64,000 nt of DNA from a virus: the IMG/VR virus record IMGVR_UViG_3300032307_000370, positions 1 through 64,000 of that record. The stretch is one strand, 5' to 3'. A model generated the notes under the pieces. It was not told the origin of the DNA and searched no databases. It saw nothing but the letters and a program-made list of their open reading frames with translations. Each line of letters starts with the position of its first letter. Position 1 is the stretch's first letter. Shown one piece after another: positions 17,372 to 26,600 of the stretch. Made by a program: the position numbers and the translations under genes.

Positions 17372-19753
17372 ATGGAAGGTTTTTTTGATAAAGTATTACA
17401 TCATTACGGTAAAAAAGAAGAGAAGTTGTTCATCATAAATATTGGTGCAATGGATGGGTTAATGTTTGATGATATGTCGGCATATATTGATGTATATAAA
17501 TTTGATGGTTTATATGTTGAACCAATGAAACCTCATTATGAAAGATTATTATCAAATAAGAGCAATAACCCTAATAATAAATTTGAGAATTCTGCTATCA
17601 GTGACTTCAATGGTACTGTAGTAATGAAAACTATCCCAATTGAAATTATTGACGATGGTATCGTTAATGATGCGTTTTATGGTATGAGTGTTATTGACCC
17701 ATCAAAGAATGGTATGGGTAGTGAAGAGGATAGAGAACTTGTTGAAAAATATTCCATTGACGTTGAGGTAAATTGCATTACTTGGGAAACCCTAGTTGAA
17801 AAACATAATATAAAAGATTTTGATGTATTATCTATTGATACTGAGGGTCATGATTATACAATATTTAAACAAATAGATCTTAATAAGTATAGACCAAAAT
17901 TAATTCGTTTAGAATGGATTAATATGTCCGATGAAGAAAAAATTAACACAACAAAAAAATTAAGCGATCACGGATATGTTTATGAATTATTATATGATTT
18001 TGATATTGACGCAATAAGAGTTGATGTTTATAATGAATTAAAATTTTCATTTGAAAAGAAAGAAGAAAATATGGAAACAGGAGGATTAACATTAGTAACT
18101 GGTTTATGGGATATTAAAAGATCTGAATTATCAGAAGGATGGTCAAGAAGTTTTGGTGGTCACTATTTAAATAAATTTGAGGAACTATTAAAAATAAAAT
18201 CTAATATGATAATTTTTGGTGATTCTGAATTACAAAAGTTTGTTGAGGAAAGAAGATCACCAAATAATACTCAATTTATTTTAAAAGAATTAGATTGGTT
18301 TATTAATAATGACTACTATGAAAAAATACAAAATATAAGATTAAATTCGGAATGGTATAATAACGCAGGTTGGTTATCTGATTCAACTCAAGCCAAATTA
18401 GAATTATATAATCCATTAGTCATGTCAAAAGTATTTTTACTTCATGATGCAAAAATATTAGACAAATTTAATTCAGAAAAATTATTTTGGATTGATGCTG
18501 GTTTATCAAATACCGTTCATCCAGGATATTTTACTCACGATAATGTCTTAGATAAAATAAAAAATATTACAAATAAAATGTTATTTGTATGTTTTCCCTA
18601 TGGAGCAAGTAATGAAATTCATGGTTTTGATTATAATGAAATGAAACGATTAACAAACGATGAACCAAATATTGTTGCAAGAGGAGGATTTTTTGGCGGG
18701 GATAAAGATTCAATATCAGAATTAAATTCACTATATTATAATTTAATGATACAAACATTAAATGGTGGATTTATGGGAACCGAAGAAAGTTTATTTACTT
18801 TATTATTATATCAAAATCCACAACTTATAGATTATTGTGAGATAGATTCAAATGGTTTGTTATCTAAATTTTTTGAGGACGTAAAAAATGATAATGTGGA
18901 AGTTAAAAATAAAACTAAATTATTAACAGTATCAAACAGATCAAATAATGTTGGCGTATATGTCATCACATTTAATTCACCCAATCAATTTAGAACACTA
19001 ATAAAATCCATGTTAGATTATGATCCTAAATTTATAAATCAAACTAAAAAGTTTTTATTGGATAACTCAACGGATTTATCAACAACAGATGAATATCTCC
19101 AATTATGTGAAGAATATGGTTTTGAACATATTAAAAAAGATAACATTGGTATAACAGGAGGTAGACAATTTATTGCCGAACATTTTGATGAACAAGAAGA
19201 TTTGGGTTATTATTATTTCTTTGAGGATGATATGTTTTTCTATAATGGAAATGATTTAAATTGTAGAAATGGTTTTAGTCGTCACATAAAAAATATTTTT
19301 GATACAACATTAGATATTATTAAAACTGAAAATTTTGATTTTTTAAAATTAAATTTTAGTGAATTTTATGGATCACACGATAAACAGTGGGCGTGGTATA
19401 ATGTCCCTCAAGAATTTAGACAATCACATTGGCCAAACAACCCAAGATTACCACAACAAGGCTTAGACCCAAATTCACCTAATTTAGAATATAAACATAT
19501 TAAATCATATAGGGGAGTTCCTTACGTTTCAGGTGAAATATTCCTTTCCAATTGGCCAATATTAATGACTAAAGAAGGAAATTATAATTGTTATTTAAAA
19601 ACAAAATTCCAAAATCCATACGAACAAACATTAATGAGTCATTGTTATCAAGAAACCGTAAAAGGTAATATAAAACCAGGTCTTTTATTAGCAACTCCGA
19701 CTGAACATAATAGATTTGATCATTATGATGGTTCTTTAAGAAAAGAATGTTAA
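17372..19753 (+). CDS. FkbM methyltransferase - HtrL/WlaTC-like - GT-A glycosyltransferase fusion
   Basis: The 793-residue protein has three parts. Residues 1 to about 230 are FkbM-like: FIINIGAMDGLMFDDMSAYI, GLYVEPMKPHYERLL, SAISDFNGTVVM and DFDVLSIDTEGHDYTIFKQ. Residues about 233-520 match the HtrL/YibB/WlaTC pattern: LTLVTGLWDIKRSELSEGW followed by YLNKFEELLKIKSNMIIFGD, FWIDAGLSN and FMGTEESLFTLLLYQNP. Residues about 524-793 are GT-A-like: VGVYVITFNSPNQFRTLIK, GITGGRQFIAEHFDE, and YYYFFEDDMFFY with an EDD metal site. It closes the sugar operon and is followed by TP3. It is the second FkbM-containing multienzyme in the window, suggesting an O-methylated glycan. Domain limits are approximate. 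Confidence 0.75.
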   Translation: MEGFFDKVLHHYGKKEEKLFIINIGAMDGLMFDDMSAYIDVYKFDGLYVEPMKPHYERLLSNKSNNPNNKFENSAISDFNGTVVMKTIPIEIIDDGIVNDAFYGMSVIDPSKNGMGSEEDRELVEKYSIDVEVNCITWETLVEKHNIKDFDVLSIDTEGHDYTIFKQIDLNKYRPKLIRLEWINMSDEEKINTTKKLSDHGYVYELLYDFDIDAIRVDVYNELKFSFEKKEENMETGGLTLVTGLWDIKRSELSEGWSRSFGGHYLNKFEELLKIKSNMIIFGDSELQKFVEERRSPNNTQFILKELDWFINNDYYEKIQNIRLNSEWYNNAGWLSDSTQAKLELYNPLVMSKVFLLHDAKILDKFNSEKLFWIDAGLSNTVHPGYFTHDNVLDKIKNITNKMLFVCFPYGASNEIHGFDYNEMKRLTNDEPNIVARGGFFGGDKDSISELNSLYYNLMIQTLNGGFMGTEESLFTLLLYQNPQLIDYCEIDSNGLLSKFFEDVKNDNVEVKNKTKLLTVSNRSNNVGVYVITFNSPNQFRTLIKSMLDYDPKFINQTKKFLLDNSTDLSTTDEYLQLCEEYGFEHIKKDNIGITGGRQFIAEHFDEQEDLGYYYFFEDDMFFYNGNDLNCRNGFSRHIKNIFDTTLDIIKTENFDFLKLNFSEFYGSHDKQWAWYNVPQEFRQSHWPNNPRLPQQGLDPNSPNLEYKHIKSYRGVPYVSGEIFLSNWPILMTKEGNYNCYLKTKFQNPYEQTLMSHCYQETVKGNIKPGLLLATPTEHNRFDHYDGSLRKEC

Positions 19754-19770
19754 TATTTAGTAGTTCGGTA

Positions 19771-19778
19771 TATTTATA
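19771..19778 (+). promoter_or_regulatory. Late-type promoter motif GGTA-TATTTATA
   Basis: TATTTATA preceded by GGTA, ending 13 bases before the ATG at 19792, in the 38-base gap after the sugar operon. Confidence 0.5.
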
Positions 19779-19791
19779 GTAAAAACTATAA

Positions 19792-21681
19792 ATGGAATTT
19801 TTCATTAAAAAGAACGCTACTCTCCCAATATTAAAATTACAAGTCGTTAAAGACGGTAGAAGTGATTACAATTCTTTCATGGATATGATTGAGGAGTCAG
19901 CTATTTTCTTTTCAATGACTAATGTTGAAACTGGAATCCCTAAAATTTCCACAAACCCAGCAGGATTTGTTGAGAAAGAACTCATGGATCCAAATGCCGA
20001 TCCCGAATATTATATTTATTACCAATTCAAACCACAAGATACAAATAAAGTTGCGAGATACGAAGCTCAATTCTTATTAAGAAATTCTCAAGGAGTTTTA
20101 ATATTACCAATAAGAGAACAATTATACATTAACGTACAAGAAAGTTTCATTGCGGAAGATTTACCGTATAATGATTGTTACTTAATAGATTTCCCTTGTT
20201 GTAATACAGTTTGTCCGACAACAACAACTACAACGACCGTATGTTGTTGTCCTCAGGATACTCCAACACCAACACCAACGGAAACGCCTGTACCAACACC
20301 ATTTGTATCTGAACCGGCTCCAATTGATGAATTCTGTATGTCTGTGTTTGTGGAAACTCCAACACCAACACCAACACCAACTCTTACTCCAACAAACACT
20401 CCAATACCTTGTTGTGATACTTGGTATTTTTATGGTGGGTACTCATCAACAGGATCCACATTCACATATGTTGACTGTTCAGGTAATACAAATACATTCA
20501 GCGCCGCAACAAGTGAAGCGGGTTATATATGTGCAACTTCTGCCGAATTAATTAGTGGTAATGGTACAACTTACCTTCAGGAACCTTGTGGATGTCCTTC
20601 AGTTCAACCATCACCAACACCGACATCAACACAAACTCCAACTCCAACACAAACTCCAACAAATACTCAAACACCTACAGTAACACCAACGAATACTCAA
20701 ACACCTACGGTGACACCAACAATTACCAAAACGCCGGGGTTATCACCTAGCGTAACACCAACCAAAACAAAAACACCTACACCTACACCAACCAATAATT
20801 CATATGTAACATATAGAGTTGTTGCTTGTTGTACTGAGAATATTTTCTATGTTGTTTTACCTAATTATATGGTACCTGGTAATATAATTGTTGGTAACGA
20901 TAACCAATGTTATACTGTATTAAATCAACAGGCAGGACCAATAAGTGTTGTATGGAATGGTCAATCATTATATACCGATTGCTCAACTTGTGTGGCAGAT
21001 AACCCATGTCCGGTATCTCCATCTCCTACACCTGTTGCATCATCAACACCAACACCCACACCAACTAAAACAAGTACACCTACACCTACACCAACTAAAA
21101 CAGTAACACCAACTCCAGGATTATCACCTACACCTACACCAACTAAAACACCAACACCAACTCCTGTTAATGCTGCGATTGGTCCATTTACATCATTTGT
21201 TTCATTTGAGGCGTACGATTGTAATAATCCGTTACCAACTCCAACACCAACTAAAACCCCAACACCAACTCCAACACAAAATATTATTCCAACACCGTAT
21301 CAGTTTCAAACAGGTTATAATCTTATTTGTAATGGTTCTAATGTTGTTATAACAAACCCATCTTCTATAAGTGATAGTTTAATAAAATGTCAACTTAACA
21401 CTTACGCTTGTTCTTTAACTAATTGTGGTGGGGTTACATCCCAAGTTCAAGGAATGAGCAAAAGATGTTATAGTCCGCCGGCGTTAGGTGTAACAATTTA
21501 TGATTTTACTCCTAACGGATCAGGTATATATCCACCTCAAGTAAATCAGAGGTTTATTTACAATCCAATCCAATATGGTTTATGTAATAATTTACAAAAT
21601 CTTTATATGGTTAGAACCGATAATAATGGTGTTATAGTTCAATTTGACCCATTCACCTCAATACCTAATATAACTTGTTAA
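19792..21681 (+). CDS. Thr/Pro-linker Cys-module surface protein with structured head (TP3)
   Basis: The 629-residue protein has a folded N-terminal domain (1 to about 140; FFIKKNATLPILKLQVVKDG) that looks like a virion-docking beta domain. A Thr run (CPTTTTTTTVCCCPQ) follows. Four TP/TK linkers then alternate with Cys modules: about 204-268 (CCDTWYFYGGYSS to CGCPS) and about 338-406 (YRVVACCTENIFY to CVADNPCP), with a longer C-terminal domain rich in cysteines (about 500-629, ending PFTSIPNITC). Compared with TP1 and TP2 the linkers are shorter and contain Lys. It lies between the sugar operon and the protease gene, 15 bases before the latter, and is likely co-transcribed with it and TP4. 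No enzymatic motif is seen. Confidence 0.75.
   Translation: MEFFIKKNATLPILKLQVVKDGRSDYNSFMDMIEESAIFFSMTNVETGIPKISTNPAGFVEKELMDPNADPEYYIYYQFKPQDTNKVARYEAQFLLRNSQGVLILPIREQLYINVQESFIAEDLPYNDCYLIDFPCCNTVCPTTTTTTTVCCCPQDTPTPTPTETPVPTPFVSEPAPIDEFCMSVFVETPTPTPTPTLTPTNTPIPCCDTWYFYGGYSSTGSTFTYVDCSGNTNTFSAATSEAGYICATSAELISGNGTTYLQEPCGCPSVQPSPTPTSTQTPTPTQTPTNTQTPTVTPTNTQTPTVTPTITKTPGLSPSVTPTKTKTPTPTPTNNSYVTYRVVACCTENIFYVVLPNYMVPGNIIVGNDNQCYTVLNQQAGPISVVWNGQSLYTDCSTCVADNPCPVSPSPTPVASSTPTPTPTKTSTPTPTPTKTVTPTPGLSPTPTPTKTPTPTPVNAAIGPFTSFVSFEAYDCNNPLPTPTPTKTPTPTPTQNIIPTPYQFQTGYNLICNGSNVVITNPSSISDSLIKCQLNTYACSLTNCGGVTSQVQGMSKRCYSPPALGVTIYDFTPNGSGIYPPQVNQRFIYNPIQYGLCNNLQNLYMVRTDNNGVIVQFDPFTSIPNITC
20596..20799 (+). 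repeat. Thr/Pro linker repeat of TP3 (first long tract)
   Basis: Encodes PSVQPSPTPTSTQTPTPTQT followed by [12 protein letters not shown] units and [11 protein letters not shown], with one GLSPS interruption. Confidence 0.8.
21010..21168 (+). repeat. Thr/Pro/Lys linker repeat of TP3 (second tract)
   Basis: Encodes repeated STPTPTPTK and TVTPTPGLSPTPTPTK units between two Cys-rich domains. Confidence 0.8.
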
Positions 21682-21696
21682 AAATACATATTAATA

Positions 21697-23610
21697 ATGA
21701 TAACAAAAGATATAAATAAAAAATTAAAAGAATGGAATGATAAAACACCATCAGATATTGGTGTTGGTTATTCTTTTAAAAAAACAGATGGTGTTTATAC
21801 CGGAGAAATTTGTATATCATTTACAGTAAAAGAAAAAAAACCATTATCAGAATTATCCGAAGATGAAATATTACCTTCAGAAATATATGTAAATGATAAA
21901 TTAACACTTAAAACTGATGTAATACAAGTTGGTGAGATTCATGCATTACAATGTAGTAGGACCACACCAATAACCGCTAACCAACCTTGTGAGCCTTTTA
22001 TATTAACGGCACCAACAAATAGATCGGCATTCGCAACATTAAAAGGAGGTATATCAATAACTTCTGTTAATCAAAGTAATTCCGTTGGGACATTAGGTAT
22101 GATCGTTCAAGACATTCATACAGATGCTTTAGTTGGTTTAACAAATAATCACGTTGTTATTGGTAATTCAATTGCCGCTCAGTACCAAAATCTAAACGTA
22201 TACTTAGGAAATAATTTCCCAACAACAAATGAAATTTTACCAAATAGTAATTTTACTTGTCAACCCGGTGAGTTTGGTTTTCAAACAAATCTTAAATATG
22301 GTCAAGTTGTGAGATATGTACCTTTAATACCGAACACTAGTATCAACTTAACGGCTGGAGGATCATCCACCTCACCTTCTTTAGTCCCTAAAAATAGAGT
22401 AGATGGGGCATTAGTAAGTATTGATTGTAGTAAAATAGATTTTAATCAATCTTGGAAATTTTCGGGATTTGAATCTATAATGACTACTCCGTTACCTTTT
22501 GCAACAACAGCGGAGATTGATAATTTGATGGTTACAAACCCACAATTATATAGTACAGGTAGATCAACAGGACCAAAAGGTTTAGGAACTCCTGGTTGTG
22601 AATTAAGATTATATGGTATTAATCAAGCGGCAACAGTTGGGGGTTATAAATGGCACTTATCAGGTGGAAATCAGTATGGTACAAATGGCGCTTACGATAA
22701 TAGATTAATCGCATTTTACAAACCAAGTGGGAACCCATCCCAACCTCATTGTTTATGGCCGTGCGCAGCCGGAGATTCAGGATCAATGTTAATTGCTAAT
22801 TTTGGAACCCAAGCTTCACCAAATTTTAAAGTAATAGGTTTAGTTTTTGCGGGAAATAGTCAACCAGCATATCCAAATACGTGGCCGGATGCAAATAACC
22901 ATACTGTTTTTAATTGGACTTACTCAAATTACACAGATTGGTTAGGTTTTGCGTGTCGTATAGATGATGTCGCATCTCAATTAGGAATAAAAGCATGGAC
23001 AGGAGGAACGGCACCATTAGTTAATCCTTTATCAATAAATGTAATAACATTACCGGGTTTATCTCCTATTACAGCAACAACGTGTCAAAATAGTTATTAC
23101 TATCAGGTTGGAACAACAATGACACAAAATTCTTGTGGAGGGGCAAATTTCGGAGCAAAAAGTATATTACTTCAAAGTCCACAATTCCTTAATGGTCAAA
23201 CATTAAGTTATGTGGTTAGACATCCTAACTGTGGTGGTTTTAATTATAGTGTTGGGTTAATATGGTCTTTAACTGACTTTACAACAAATGATGTTTTATC
23301 TTATAGTTTATTAATGGAGGATATAAATGCCGGAGGTACAAGTCCAAGCGGATATTTTGTTCATTGGAAAGTTACAAACATACCTCCAACCCAAACATCA
23401 ATTAATTTATGGACATCCGGACCAACAGGATGGCAGGCTGGTGCAACAATACAACAAACGGATTGGTTCCCTAATTCGGTTAATCCAAATGGATATGGTG
23501 GACCTTGTCCTCCGGGTCATACCTATAGAATATCCATTACCGCATTTTTAACACCAGCCGCTGGTGGTGGACAGATAACAAGTAATTTACTTACATTTAT
23601 TAGTAGTTAA
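21697..23610 (+). CDS. Trypsin-like serine protease with C-terminal beta domain
   Basis: The 637-residue protein carries a chymotrypsin-fold triad in the right order. His152 is in VGLTNNHVVIGNS, Asp237 in KNRVDGALVSID and Ser362 in CAAGDSGSMLIANF, followed by VIGLVFAG, which resembles the S1 specificity-pocket strand. Residues 1-100 are a separate N-terminal domain (LKEWNDKTPSDIGVGYSFKK). Residues about 440-637 are a Gly/Thr-rich beta domain with NCGG and NSCGG Cys motifs, possibly for virion binding or carbohydrate recognition. There is no signal peptide. It sits between TP3 and TP4 with 15- and 26-base gaps. Possible roles are maturation of the neighbouring adhesins or degradation of host surface proteins during infection. 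The triad is seen; the role is inferred. Confidence 0.8.
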   Translation: MITKDINKKLKEWNDKTPSDIGVGYSFKKTDGVYTGEICISFTVKEKKPLSELSEDEILPSEIYVNDKLTLKTDVIQVGEIHALQCSRTTPITANQPCEPFILTAPTNRSAFATLKGGISITSVNQSNSVGTLGMIVQDIHTDALVGLTNNHVVIGNSIAAQYQNLNVYLGNNFPTTNEILPNSNFTCQPGEFGFQTNLKYGQVVRYVPLIPNTSINLTAGGSSTSPSLVPKNRVDGALVSIDCSKIDFNQSWKFSGFESIMTTPLPFATTAEIDNLMVTNPQLYSTGRSTGPKGLGTPGCELRLYGINQAATVGGYKWHLSGGNQYGTNGAYDNRLIAFYKPSGNPSQPHCLWPCAAGDSGSMLIANFGTQASPNFKVIGLVFAGNSQPAYPNTWPDANNHTVFNWTYSNYTDWLGFACRIDDVASQLGIKAWTGGTAPLVNPLSINVITLPGLSPITATTCQNSYYYQVGTTMTQNSCGGANFGAKSILLQSPQFLNGQTLSYVVRHPNCGGFNYSVGLIWSLTDFTTNDVLSYSLLMEDINAGGTSPSGYFVHWKVTNIPPTQTSINLWTSGPTGWQAGATIQQTDWFPNSVNPNGYGGPCPPGHTYRISITAFLTPAAGGGQITSNLLTFISS

Positions 23611-23636
23611 AATTAAAGAAACAAACGATATAAAAA

Positions 23637-26600
23637 ATGAATTATGATTTTAATTTTATTGGTTATTACAACTCAAAACCTTCTTGGGTGGCCTATGATG
23701 GTGCAACACCATTAACAATTAGATGGAACTCAAATGGTTATTGGGAAATGATCGGATGGGAGGGTATCTTTTGTGGAGAACCAAGATCAACAGATAGCGA
23801 CTCTTTTCCTGATACAGGTTGGTACATATATGATCCGAATAATAATTGCTCTGACACATCATTTGATGTTTCCATGGGGTCTTGCCCTTTACCTGGAGTA
23901 GCAACATTCCAATCCTGTTGTGATTCAAATGTTATTATTCGTGTAAGTGATGTACCGAGTAGTTTTTTTCCATTATCAAATAATTCATATTTATTACAAT
24001 CAAGTGGTTTTGTGGGGTGTGTAAACCCTGCAGACCTTTCATTAACACCAACTATTTCAGTTGCTTTTATTGATTTAATTGAACAAATAGGTGGGTGTGG
24101 TCCTTGTACGATAGATTACCCATGTGTTGATCCTATTATATGTCCTGACTGTGAGTATGTCGCTAATTTACCGGAATTAGATAATTCTTATACGTATTTA
24201 AATGGTTTAACAATAAGTGCATCGGGATCAGGAAGCGTTACGGTGTATGACCCATCATATGGACCTTTAGGTGAAGGATGTAACTTTACCTCAAATCTAA
24301 TTGGGCCTATATGGTTAGGTCAAAATGGGTCATTTACATATACTTTAACTTTTAGTTCTCCGGTTAATAATATTGCAATAAGATTATGGTTAATAAATCT
24401 TGGGGAGACATTTACGTTTACCACAAATGCCGGTGACCCCACTTTAATTTCTTGTGATAATTGTTGTGTTGATATAAATGGAAATATTGTTGGAAGAACT
24501 GCAGAGTGTGATTCACCAACTAGTAGTGATACGGGTATCGGTCTTATTAGGATTTCTTCAATATCAACGTTTACAGTTTTAACAATAACAGGACCGGGTG
24601 GAGGTAACGGATCAATTATTGATATATGTGAAGATTCTCTTACTCCAATTATAAGTCCAACACCTACCCCAACACCAACAATTATTCCTCCAACACCAAC
24701 CCCAACACCTGTTTGTCCAATATGTCCTAATGTAAGTACCTTACCTCCGGTAGGATCATCAGTTATTATTAATGGTGTTACTGTTACGGCATCAGGTTTT
24801 GGTAATATAGTGTCAACAACATTTAGTGGTGTACTTGCTTGGTGTATGACACCACCTGGATCCGCATTAAATACCATATTTTTAGGTTCAGGTGTTGGAC
24901 CAACATCATTTACCTATATATTAACTTTTAGTTCTCCTGTAAATAATATTGTTATAAGATTAATAAATTATAGTATAACACCTTCAAATACCGAATCGTT
25001 TACTTTTACAACAAATACCGGAAATCCAACATTATCTTCTTGTGATTATTGTTGTGCCACAATAAATGGAAATGTAGTTACTGCAACATATTGCCCATCA
25101 GGATCCCCTGACCCACAAAATGGAGGAGGAACATTTACTATTTCCAACCCATCACCATTTACGAGTTTATCAATAAGTGGTCCTGGAGGTGCGGCGGGAA
25201 CCATAGTAGATATATGTACCGACTCTGTTCAACCACCGGTCACACCAACCCCAACCCCAACTGTAACACCAACAGATCCACCTCCAACACAGAGTAACAC
25301 TCCAACACCAACACCTGAACCAATTAATGTGGATTGTTTTCCATTAATAATGACAAGGTTAGATACATCATCACCGTTTTCTGTTGGTCTTTATTCTTAT
25401 AATCCAACATTAAATATAACAACATATCTCAATTTACCACAATCTTTAAATATGTTAGGTCAATCCATGACAAATACCTCAACAAAATTATGGATATGTC
25501 AAGACACAGTAGGAATAAGAGAATGGAATATCACATTAAACCCTTGGAGTGCGGTATGGTCTAGAGATATTGCCCCACCAAGTGCTATCCCACCACCATT
25601 TAATTGGTTAGCCGCAGCATTGTGTGTTTATAGAGACCCAATAACAAATATTGTTAATCCTAATCTATTAGTATCTGAGGGATTCGGTAACACAGGTTTT
25701 GATATTGTATTGGTGGATATTAGTGGGTCTGTTTGGTCCAAAACTACATTATATCAATTAAGTAATTTATCAAGTGATAGACAAATAAGTGAAGTTGTTA
25801 TGAATAACAACGGTAAAATGATTACAATAGGATTTGATACAACAACAAATCAAAAATATGTAACACAATTTCATTACGTTGGGGGGTCTTGGCAAGTACA
25901 AATAGATATTCCGATCCCAATAACAACTTACATACATTCATTTTTCCAATGGAATGGGTTCTTTTATATTGGGTCATTTACTGGCGAACTTTATACCATT
26001 CAAACTTCACCTCCATACACAACTTCTTATCTTGGAAACTTTTTACAAATTAGATCTTTTGATTCGGGTCAAGACCCTGATTGTATTACATTAGAATTTA
26101 CGGTTCCAGATGTTACACCAACCGTAACCCCAACGCCAACTGTAACCCCAACGGATCCACCACCAACACCAAGTATTACACCTACAAATACATTAACACC
26201 AACGGTAACACCAACAACAGGTGTTCCTTGTTTAGACGATTGTAACATATTATTAAATTCAGGTGGTGATATTTATTTATATGATTTTGTATTGGGTACA
26301 ACCACATATTTGAACCCATATATTGTTGGGTTTATACCTCCAAATAGTCCCGACATTGCTCACACATCAAATAAAATATTCATGTACACATTAACTCAAA
26401 TATATGAATATAATTACACAAATTGTCCATTTAGTGCAACTTACAATAGAACAATAAATATTCCGGCACCATATATGTTAGGAAATGGGTTAACGGCAAA
26501 AAATAATACGACCTTAATTAGTACTAATGGTTTCTCATTTGGAACTTTTTGGTATGAAATTGATATTACAAATACAATTGCAGCAACTAATCTTTACTAC

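Noticed and set aside
24320-24877. Minus-strand frame of 185 residues opposite TP4
   Set aside because: It is antisense to two Cys-rich domains whose plus-strand frame is clear; composition is a mirror of the TP linkers.
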